Shown here one piece after another: positions 25,301-35,850 of a stretch of DNA of 64,000 nucleotides (positions within the stretch are counted from its first letter, which is position 1; each line of letters begins with the position of its first letter). Where the stretch lies: positions 2,261,805-2,325,804 of the forward strand of contig VYZI01000035.1 in NCBI GenBank assembly GCA_013397695.1. The letters run 5' to 3'. A model generated the notes under the pieces. It did no database searches, was not told the origin of the DNA, and saw nothing but the letters and a program-made list of their open reading frames with translations. Origin of the DNA: Centropus unirufus (lineage: Eukaryota > Chordata > Aves > Cuculiformes > Centropidae). The position numbers and the translations under genes are program-made.

Positions 25301-28300
25301 CTTTCTTAAGAAGTTGGTCATGCTGAGGTTGGAGGGCTGGGCCCATAGGAGGTGGCAGCTGAGAAGGTGGCAGCTTTACACATTTCTGGGGTACTTGAAG
25401 CCTGTTTTCAAAAGGATGCTGCCAGGTAACTACCAACCCTTTTGAAGGAAGTAATCTGCAGTGCTGTAAACTCCCACAGTATCAGAGTTACTCATGTTAC
25501 TATTGGCCATTTAGCAGTTCTTTGATTGTAATCTTAGGATAAAAGGGGGCTAAGGATGATGAAATTTTGTGTAGTGGCTCAGTCTTATTAATGTGGAATT
25601 GTATTACTTATTCCATTTTCCAAGATATGGCACATGCTTTCCTTTTTATTGTCTACTAAAACCTGCTTTCAGACACAAGATACTGTATCTGAAGGAGAAG
25701 AAGAAGAAGAAGAAGAAGAAGAAGAAGAAGAAAAAGAAGAAGTCTTTGCTAATGTGTTTGCAATTGCATTAGGAAAAGAATATTTTAAATTAAGATAATG
25801 TGAGTTCCTAGGACACTCTGGGGAAATCAACAATACAGAAGGCAAGTTGATTGAACTGGCAAGTTGGCTAGACAGGTTGTCCTGAGAAAGCATTTTAACA
25901 CTGAATGACCTCAGAGAGATGTAGATTAGACATTATTTGTAATACTATTGCAGGCTAAGATGTAATGCTGATATATCTTCAATGCAGATTAAAGATTTCC
26001 CTTAAAATACTCTGATTAAACTGAAGCACTTGGAGTGGGATTTCAAGACAAGTCCACATATACTTGAAACGACATCTTTGGATGAGAAGGCTTATCATGT
26101 TTGAATGACATAAAATCATATAAAAAGTGCTTTTTCTTTCTAATTGGTTGTTAAGATTCCCAGACACCAAGCTCAGACAGTTATGTCTACACTTTGGACA
26201 CATACAATTAAGTGAGATGATCTCCAACCTTGCTTTCTTAAGACTGATCTTTATGCTCTTGCGTAAGCCCTGGAAGCATTATACTTCCACAAGTAGTTTT
26301 TTCTGTTATCTGAAAGCATCTTGTAATTTACATAGGATTAAAAAATACAACTCTAGCCAATTCCAGCTGGTGTCAAATTTGGGATGACTGCAGAAACAGC
26401 CCCTCGTACAAAGCATCTTATTTGTTGACCACCACTACAGCTTCCTGTGATCTTTGTACCACAGTCGTAAGGTTGAATTTAATGTATGGTCAAGATGAAG
26501 ATACCAGGAAACTGAACCAAGACACCTCTTAGCCAAGGGACTATAGGTTGTGTTCTTGGTATAGGGTAGTCCTTTATTTTCTGGCTGAATCTGGAGTGAT
26601 ACCTTGGTTCATATCTTATTTCTTTGCTTCACAGAGAACACAGTTTGCTCCTGACAAAAGTCCTGTATGCTCTGGAAAAAAATAATTTTTCTTTTAATGA
26701 AAAGATAGCTTTAAAACAAACTAAGAAATTGACACTGAACATTACATAACTAGTGGGAGAGGATTATTGATCTAAAGCTTACCACTTATTTGGTGCTTAA
26801 TTTAAAAGTGATTTCTAGAGGTCAGCCGGAGAATGTGCCTAAGGCAAGATACAGACTTGGTATTCCCACAGAATATGGGTTCTGAAAGTGTTGCTTTTTA
26901 ATTCCAGTGTGCTTTCAGGTTTCGGGACTTTTTTTAAGTTTTCATATATACTCTGCCTTGTGTTTTGATTATTGCATTTGTTGCAAACAAAGATTTTTTT
27001 TGTAGTTCTTTTGCTAGATGTAATTGCTTTCTGAGATGAAATTCCCTATGTTCCTATCAGCTGCTGATATACAGTTTAAGATGGGATTATGATACTGTCA
27101 GAAAATATTTTCTCCTCTGAGCAGAAAACAGGTCAGCAAATTTGGAGAACCTGTAGAAAAAGGAGAAAAGCCCACATGTGAGGGGCTTTTCCCCTCTTTT
27201 CCAGTGCAATGACCGAGAAGCGTGGGATTGCATGCACACCTCAGAAATATCTGATGCCTGTGAAGAATCAGATTTGTTCAGTCTTAGATGCATGATGGAT
27301 CACACTAACTCTGGAGGACATTCTCAAATGAAATACAGCTAAAACCTGGCAACAATCTTTCTCCACTGGTAGATAGCAAAGAGCATACACGCTCCATGTT
27401 CAAACTTAATAAAGCCAGGACACACTGAGATCCTCACAAAAGTTTCATTTGGCTTCCCATTCCATGATGGATGACTGGAGAAAAAAAATATAGAGGATGA
27501 TCTAATTTAGAGCATAGTCCTCTAAACCACAAATTCTTGAGACAGAGAAGATTCTTACTTGTCTTCTCCCAAAGTAAACCAACACCATGAAGGACGGTGT
27601 TGGGAAAATTTCTAAAATTCTCAGTGCAGAGAATCAGAGGAAAATGCAGAAAACTAATTCACCCTGAAACTCAAGGAGGAATCTAAAAAGCTTCTAGGAT
27701 TTTCAGGAAAAGAAACAAAGCCAAAATTTCCAATTTTTCTGTTTTCAAGAAAGAGGAAATAGGCTTAGTGACTGCCACAAGAAATAGAAATTCGACTACA
27801 GACTTTTGTTAATCATAGCATAATAAATATTAGTAATATAACATGATAATATTTATTCTTTTACGTACTATATCACACTAAGAAGAAGAAAATAATGCAG
27901 ACTGGATTTTCAGATAAAACTACTGTAAGGAGAGTCAGTCTTGGGTTTGCTGCTAAGAAGCTGAATGTAAGGTCATAAAAAGCAAAAAAGAAATCAGAAA
28001 CATATTTTAGATAGTTCTCAGAGAAGATAATTCAAAGGCGACTAGAGAGCTACATTGTTCTGATATTAAACACAATTTGCAGCACTGTGAATGAAATGGA
28101 CAGTTAATTAAAATTAATAGATACTAATATTATTGCTATTTAAGCACCCTTGATAAAAAGCACTGATATACTTTTAAGGTTTAGCTACATTTTTAAAGGC
28201 AGAGGCTGGGTGAAAAAGGAGGATAGAGAGAGGCCTGATTGAAGAAACAGAGAGATGTTGTGCAACATGCTATTTAAGCAAAAATTAGCACCATGCAGCT

Positions 28301-31300
28301 TAGCTCCAGTGTTAAAGTAGTCATCACACCATTCCCACCACTAAGAAAGGAAGAGACAGAAAGGGCTAAATTTACCTGGGAGAAACAAAGATCTCTGGCT
28401 TATTTTGGAGCTCCCATTGAAACTTATTTTCTCATGACTGAATACATTTAACAGAACCGAAACAACCTACGTTCTGTCTTTCACATTGTGGGATCTGTAT
28501 GAACTGAGAATGGCGTTGAATGCAGTCTGAAAACAGAAACCATGATATCTCAACCATTCCCAAACAAAGGATAAAACACAAATGACGGGTATGCATCCTA
28601 TTCCTCTCTACTCCATGGAGGGAAAATAATCTCCCTGACTAAAAGGTGCCTTCCTCTTATGGACCTGATTAAATCAAGACCTTAAACAGTGACTTAAAGT
28701 GTATATAATTTAGGTACAAATCAGATACTGAAGTTAGGCAGACAGAATAGTACTTAGTCGAACTTCATCCAGCTCCCTCCTTTTTTTTTTCAGCTGAGAG
28801 AAAGTGCATGTTATGCATTAAAAAAAGAACTTCTCTGGAATTCCAATGCCCATTTAGTTTGAAAAGGTCATAAACATAAAGGTCAAGCTGCAAACTCTAT
28901 ATTAAACTGTGCCTCTACATAAGCCTTCAGGGCTTTTCTTGAAATTACTGTGAACTGTGCATGCAGGTCCAAAAATCAGAAAATACCAGATGAAACAAGA
29001 TCTGGTCTATGTTTTCTAGCAGCATTGAAACCCTCTCTTGCATCAGCAGTTCCATACAGTTTTCCATAAACGTCAGCTAACTTCCACTTATAACCCATGT
29101 CTTTCATTGCACTTTTCAGCTAGACCTGAATGTTCTCCCAAAAGGAAAGTATTAACATCTTTTTTTCCATATCATGATATTGAGGAACAAGGAGACAAAG
29201 TGTTTTTGATACTGACACTAACTAAGGCAGCAAAGGTAACCTAAATATGCAGTCATCTGTCTATAAACCTCTGTGGGGTGGCTTTTGGCTTTTCACCTTG
29301 CACACAGAGTGTCTGGGACAACGGGGTCTTCTGTGTGCCCAAGACTGTTGGCTATTCCTATCACAGAAATGGGTGCTGTTGCTTCTACTTTGACTTATCA
29401 CAACAGCAATATTTTATGACAACATTCATGTGACAACAGTATCAAACTGGATGGTCAGGATCACGGACTTCTCATAAAATCTAAGGAAGCTCTGTCTCCG
29501 TGTCCCTCATCAGTGATGCATCTTGCAGCATCAGGAGCTACAGCCTTTAGGAAACCATTATGGTTGACAGACAGAAAAAATCCTCTTCTAAGTCACTGGC
29601 AATACTTTAGCCACAGAGGTCATATTAATGACAAATTAAAGACATTAATTTCATAATGCTATCCCCATCATCTCTGTTTTTTATGCAAAAAAAAAATTAT
29701 TATAAGAGGTTGCTAGATTGCAAGTGACTAATAATGTAAAAGAATGCAGGAGAAGAGATGGGGATTCTTTCAGTGCTTAACGCAAGCGACATCTTAGTGA
29801 CAGTCAGTGAATTCTCAAGGAAAGGACCAAAGGGCTGAGCAAAGCAGAGGAGTCTAGCAAAAAGTTCAAGTGGGAAGAAGTGTCAATAGCATCAATAAAG
29901 ATGAATTTCTCCTGGGAGGAAAGTTAGGGTCAGTGAGGCAGAGAAAGGGAATGTAAACATTAGCTAATAAATTGCATGTAGCATACTGAAACAACCAAGG
30001 GAAGGGGAAGAAAACCATAGGAAACATATGCTGCCCTTCCCCAGGGGCTAGCAGGAACCCTAGAATGTGATAATAGATTTGGTTTTAATTTTAATGTGGT
30101 TGGCACATCAGAAACTGTGCTACAAATTCAAAGAGGAAACATTGCTGCTTCTGTCTTTCATCTGCACAAATTAGCAAGAAAAGGTGGATGAAAACTACTC
30201 TGACAGGCACTTTCTTTTGTGGTCCTTGTCCTTCCTGTTGGCTAAACCTGTCCACAAATAGCGATGCTGAAATGAGACCCAGACTAAATCTCTGTAAATA
30301 AAGACTGTTGCTGCACCCTTTTGACTAAGTCTGTGGCAAAAGCTTTTTGTTTCTCTAATCTTTCATACCGTATTTGGTTTATAACTGTTCATTTAAATAA
30401 CACCTCTTTGTGTAGACATGCTGTTTCACATCCAAAGATATACGAACATTACATACATGTATCTGCAAATATTAAGTGGCACAATAACTTTTCAGGGTTG
30501 TACTGCTGGCAGTAGTCTCATTTTGGAGATGTTAAATGCATTATTTTAAATGACATAACTGAAACAGTAGTAGAAGTGGAAGGGAAATGCATAAGAACAT
30601 TAATTCCTGTTTCTCCACTGCAATCAAGTGAGACCCTGTACTCCCTGTCTTTTTGGCAGCTACGTTCTTTGTGGCACTTCCCTATGATTTTATGACCATT
30701 ATTTCTGTGGCTTTTCCTCCTCTTTGCTAAGGATATTTCTCCCTCTCTATTTTTATAAGCAACTTTACGTAAGGCAATTTTATGGTTGAAATCTCACATC
30801 AAAACACATTTCTCCTTTTCAGCTTGCATTCAAGACAAACTTTTGGTGGCTCCATTTGTAACCCATATGTTGATGCATCCCATTCTGTTTCACAGTTAAA
30901 TGGATGGCACTGGACTGTGAAAAGTTTGAATTAATTATTGGTGATAAACTGTAGAAAATCCGTGAATAAAATGATAATAATTGGACACAAATATGGTAAA
31001 AGCTGTCATAGAAAGAAACACAGCACATCCATGTGTCGTATCGCATCCTGTCACAGGCACTTATGAAAGATGTAATATAAATTGTCTCAAAGAACTTGCA
31101 AAAATAAAAGGCAGCCTGGATAGTTGTATTTTACCAAATGTGTTTGCACTAAGGGTACCTTCTGTTGAACAGTTCTGCCCACAAGCTGTCTGTAGAATAT
31201 AGAACATCTCTCGAGCATGCTTGCCACCTTGAAGCAGGGCAGTCGGAAGCAGAAAAAAAAGAACAGAATGCAGAAAAAAAGGTGAAGAAAGAGAGAAATG

Positions 31301-31650
31301 AGGGACAGCAAGTCTAAGTACCATAAATACATTTAGAAATGAGATTAGCAAAGTATGACAATAGAATTTAAATGACAGACAACATTAAGATTGCAGTAAA
31401 TAACATAGTATGAAAAAAAACAATTCAGCCATACAGCGCTTTTTTCAGCTTAGCTAAGAAGTCATAACAAAAGCAGGAATACTATTATTATTGTTATTGC
31501 TATATTAAAATGGCATTTTCATTTCAGCATTACAATAAAGGGTTTAATTTTGGAGGAACAGTTCACAGTTAGATTTCTCGCTCTCAAAACCATACAACCA
31601 TATGCTTTGCTTCTGAAGCTTCCTCCTCATACCACTGGCTCCCAACTTAC
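22324..31650 (-). other. FAT3 intron, 9327 bp
   Basis: This intron runs from donor GTCG|GTAAGT at 31651/31650 to acceptor AATTAG above 22323. It contains A-rich tracts (22540-22551 and about 23036-23066) and a GAA repeat (25692-25742). No LINE, LTR or RNA gene was recognised. The open frames are short and unremarkable. Confidence 0.9.
25692..25742. repeat. (GAA)n trinucleotide tract, about 51 bp
   Basis: A purine-only run of GAA units with one AAA interruption near its right end. The gene's sense strand carries TTC. Long homopurine tracts of this kind can form triplex structures, but this one is short. Confidence 0.92.
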
Positions 31651-31861
31651 CGACAATGTCAAACCAGAGAGGAATGTTAGATGGCTGCACGGAGACCACC
31701 CCAACAATTTCTGTCACCTTATCGCTTTCCATGACAGTGAAGTTGTAAAAGGGTTCATCGAAAGTCAGAGGCACAGGTGAGGGTGCAGGCTTTTTTATCC
31801 ACTCAATATGGAGGCGTGCAGTTGAAGATTTTTGGGGCCGGCCATTGTCCACTGCTTTTAT
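31651..31861 (-). CDS. FAT3 internal exon, 211 nt: non-canonical linker between two cadherin repeats
   Basis: The acceptor is CTTACAG above 31861 and the donor is GTCG|GTAAGT at 31651. It runs from phase 0 (IKAVDNGRPQ) to phase 1 and encodes 70 residues plus one base. The first 34 residues end a repeat with RLHIEWIKKPAPSPVPLTF. A proline-rich segment (31760-31801) stands where the DxNDN calcium linker should be. The next repeat then starts with DEPFYNFTVMESDKVTEI and continues with VSVQPSNIPLWFDIVG, where the usual DxD calcium motif is absent. The joint is therefore predicted to bind little or no calcium. FAT3 as remembered has the same WIKKP linker, so this is a family feature and not damage. 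Confidence 0.96.
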
Positions 31862-33765
31862 CTGTAAGGTACAAAGAATACAGGACTCAGACCAAGCATC
31901 ATAGTTTGTCAGTTCAGACCTAAATTCTGTTGCATGGTGATGACTGCTTGAAAAATGGTCTTCATAATCCTCAATGTAAAATCCTCTACGTAAAAAGAGG
32001 GACATAAGCATTTCTTCCCCAATTCTCATTTTTTCCATTACACTTCAACTTTTCACTGAAAAGATTGAATTTAAATTGAAATTTTTGTTTTAGAATTGCT
32101 GGTGAGGAGGGGCTTCCTGGAGAGGCAACTCAAGTGTTCCCCACATAGATCCTCCTCTCCAATTTCAGCTTCTTCAGTTCCCTCTTGCCGCAAAACTGGA
32201 AGTTTTATAATGATACTGTGGCATGCATATGCTAGCCATGCTCACCCAAACCATATTTGATTGCTTTTAAGTAGCATTTTTATTGCAGATAATATTGATA
32301 TTTCTTACATTGCCTTTGTCAGGATCTTTAAACAAGTTAAATGTGTTTCAGATAATTTCCCTCATTCTTCAAAACAAATATAATTTAAATTTTTGCCATA
32401 TCTAATTTCCTTGCTTTTTCCTCTCAGTATGTTCATTAAGAGTTGCCCAGCTTGGTGCTAGCTCTTTTTCTTATAATGTCCTCTAGAACAATGCATAGAC
32501 TTAATAGTTGCCTGGTATGCTTTATGGTTTTAGCACAGCAAGGACAAGATGAGCAGAAACAAACATTGGGCTTAAGGAAAGGGAGAACATAGGTTAAAAA
32601 ATGAGTACTTTGGTAAATAATATCAACATCAATAAAAGGTTTTTTCTTTTAAAACCAAAGGAAACATTGTAGAACCACTGACCTAAACGTGCTGTTACTA
32701 TGCCCGTTAAAAATGGTAAATATTTTCCTGGAATATCACGTCCTATTTTTTTCTCTGGAAATGTGTTAAGTGGGTTTGGCACTAACACATCCCCTCCTGT
32801 TCCATTTCAGCTGGGCAGGCCCAAAGGAAAAAGAGGATGAGGGTGTGATAAGCAGTTTCAAGGTAGAAAACCTTCAGCTGTTGCACTATAATAAGGGCCA
32901 GATCCCAGACATGACTTCCAGCTCTGCACAGGGAAAAGCTCTCATGCACCTGAAGGGTGCTTTACTCTACTACGTATTTCTCAGTATTTTGATATTCATT
33001 CATTTTCCTGTCACATTTTCCAGTCCTATGAAGGTATCCCAAAAACATGTTACTGTAGGCGACACTGCTTCCTATACTATGGAAAAGACTGTGGACCTGG
33101 GACACTTTCCTATCACCACCTACATTTTTGGTCAGCTCCTTAACTACAACTTGTTTGCTTATTGCTGTAGATGAAGAGTGCACTTTCAAGTGCCACATTG
33201 CTTTATACCAACAAGACTATCTTTTAATCTTCCTTTCTTTGACCTTATCTATATGGTTTGAGTTCTGGCAGAAGGACTTTGACTGAGATTTCTTTTAACT
33301 GAAAGTGCTGCCATACTTGAAACACTTTCATGTGGTGAGAAGGGTACTAAAACACAGAGTACACAGTACTCCTCCTCCCTGAAGACACCTATCTCGTATC
33401 GTGTAAGGACCTTTCCCTCTGCACAAGCAATTGTGTTAACACAAAAGGTGTATAACCATTTGTGGAACTGTATCCGTCCAGTTCAAAATGATGGAACTTT
33501 ACGAGCAGAGAAGGGGAATAACTTACACCAACAATTTGAAAATTGACTGAATGATCTGAGAAAAGTTCAGTATGTGCAACAGGGTGAATGCTCTCAGACT
33601 AGTTTTTTTCAGTGGTAGTTACTTGTGAATACTGGATTTCTTAATACATTCAAATCTTACGTATAGATCACACCTTAAACACATCTCACTCTTTATGCAG
33701 GAGGACCTGTTTCTAAAAAAAGTGAGTCAAATTGTGGGTTTGTATGTTGATGACAGAGCACTTAC
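31862..33765 (-). other. FAT3 intron, 1904 bp
   Basis: This short intron runs from donor ACA|GTAAGT at 33766/33765 to acceptor TTACAG above 31861. The 32770-33174 open frame on the plus strand has no recognisable domain and is treated as chance. No repeats were recognised. Confidence 0.9.
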
Positions 33766-34080
33766 TGTTAAGATGTCATAACTTCCTGCTGTAAACTGCT
33801 TTCTGGAGGAAACCATCCCTGTTTTGGGATCAATAAAAAATTTCCCATCATCATTTCCATCTACAATGCTGTATGAGATTTCTGCATTAGGGCCTTCATC
33901 TTTATCAAATGCAAAAGCTCTGTAGATTGGCTCCCCTCTCTTCTTGCGGTCCCTCTCTGGAAGCTTGATCTGATAGACTTTCTCCGGAAACTGAGGTTTG
34001 TTGTCATTCTCATCCAGAACCTGGACCACCACCCAAACCGAGGACTGCTTGGGAGATGTGCCCCCATCTGAGACCGTTAC
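33766..34080 (-). CDS. FAT3 internal exon, 315 nt (phase 0-0): linker plus most of a cadherin repeat
   Basis: The acceptor is TTTTTCAG above 34080 and the donor is ACA|GTAAGT at 33766. The exon is 105 codons, symmetrical in phase. Residues 1-31 (VTVSDGGTSPKQ to VLDENDNKPQF) finish a repeat with a canonical calcium linker at 33988-34017. The following residues begin a new repeat: VYQIKLPERDRKKRGEPIY, AFDKDEGPNAEISYS, FFIDPKTGMVSSRKQF. The basic RDRKKR insertion is unusual for a cadherin repeat and recalls a furin-type site, but the same residues are remembered in FAT3 of other species. The LDRE motif is missing (KQFTAGSYD stands in its place), consistent with the degenerate linker that follows in the next exon. 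Confidence 0.96.
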
Positions 34081-35479
34081 CTGAAAAACAATAGCAGTAG
34101 AGGCTTTATTGTGAACAGGTACAGTGGGACCTGATAATTTGGAAAAAAACCTGTAAAACAGATGGAAACACCCATCCCTCTCCAAATCTAACCTGCAGAC
34201 ACAGAGTTTTCTGTGTACACAAGACATGCTCTCTATAAACATGCTGAGTTTCTAACTCAGTTATACCTACAACAGCAAATAAAGGAATCAGGAAGAGAGT
34301 TTACTTTTGAGATGAACTTGGAATGGGGAGCTTGTGGAATAGGAACCTATTTGCCAAAATATAAAATCCCTTTTTCTCAAATTTTGCAAGTTTATCTCAG
34401 AAGAGAGCTGCAATTAAACCATTAAGCAGGATACCCGTTTGGTTTTTTTTTGCAAACTTATTTTGAAGTTTCTTCAGCCACACAATGAAATTGAAAGATG
34501 CATTTCTACTTAAATCCTAAAAAAATCTCTGTCACTTTTTTCCCATTAATTATTTGGAATTTCTTAAATAACAAAAGGATTTCTGTCAGTTCTTTTCATT
34601 CATTACCTGAGATGTGACAGCTCATTATTTCCAAATCTACTTCATATGATTGTAAGGGGCACAAAGAGTGAACAATAACTGCTGCATTGTCTAAAGAGCA
34701 CACTGTACTGGCAGAAGCATATAAGAAATAAAATATTAGAGACAAAAGTTAATTAGTAATTCAGCTGCAACTTAAAGAGAATTACTAATGATTTTCAGTC
34801 TGAAATACTGTGAGAATGAAACGATCGAAGATCACAAGTACTCAAGAGATTTAATAGTATGCCTTCAAAATGCAATCAATATGTTTCAAACTTCTCCCTC
34901 AATACTTCGATTGCATTTTTTAAAGAGAACGAAATAAGGCAGAAAGTTATTTATGGTTGTGTGAAAGAAGTTCAAATTTCACTTTCAGCTACATATGCTA
35001 ATGTGCCAATTCCCATGCCAATTCGGCTAACATGCTGATTTTTCATGATAGCAAACCAAGATATTACATGTTGTTCCTTGCTTGTACTGATCACTGCACA
35101 TTGATTGTTCTGCCAGTTAACTCCTCGGTGCTTTATTTTTCCTTAAATGTTTCTGTGTCCCCTTGAAAATCTTGCAATCCTGACATCCAGTCCTTAGGCA
35201 AAGTACAATTTCCTGGAAATAATGTCTCTTGCCATTGTCTCCTGCTTGCATTAAGAAGTGAAAACTTAGGATAACCCTGACGTAGTGCTGAGATCAACAG
35301 AAGAACTATAACATTTTCTATGAGACAGGTAAACGATCTTTCTATTTCCTATATTTAACTATCCCTTTAAAAACTGACAGCGGAAGGGAGGAGACTGACA
35401 GCCTTAGGGACTGAAACCTCTTATTTGCAGAAAAATAAATGGTACAGCAATATGTAGTGGAAGTGTAAAATCCCCCAAA

Positions 35480-35850
35480 CCAGCTCATCAGCTGCACTTT
35501 TGGAGAGTGGAGCCTGTCCTCCCTCAGGCTTCTCTCTCTCCTGGCAGTTAGCACATGCTGGGACCGCCTCATGAGAGGTGTGACTGATGGGCATGGAACA
35601 GGGACCATCCCACCCTGCAAAGCCCCCAACGCACCGTCTGTCAACCATCGTCGAAGGGGTATGGGGAGAGGACCAGCACTTCATCAGCCATGTACTCAGC
35701 CATCCAGTTCACATTTGCTACATATTCCAAAATGGCATTCATGAAGCCAAAAAGCTGCACACATGGCTGTGAATCTGCCTTTCCAGCCGCTGCAAGCAAC
35801 ACCATCAAAGATCTCAGCTTCTCCACTCCACAGCTCCAGGAGAAGTTCTG
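35480..35850. other. GC-richer, CpG-containing patch of unknown nature
   Basis: Base composition rises to roughly 50-60% G+C in an otherwise AT-rich intron, with several CpG dinucleotides between about 35560 and 35790. It also carries overlapping open frames on the minus strand (35342-35910). None resembles a protein I recognise. It could be a decayed mobile element, a regulatory element, or chance. Confidence 0.4.

Noticed and set aside
31862..32038. In-frame N-terminal extension of the 211-nt exon, including a Met
   Set aside because: A strong acceptor (TTACAG) ends at 31862, and joining to the previous exon gives the expected cadherin sequence; the extension is intron.
32770..33174. 134-residue open frame on the plus strand, antisense within a short FAT3 intron
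   Set aside because: No recognisable domain, no promoter or splice evidence; length is within chance for this composition.
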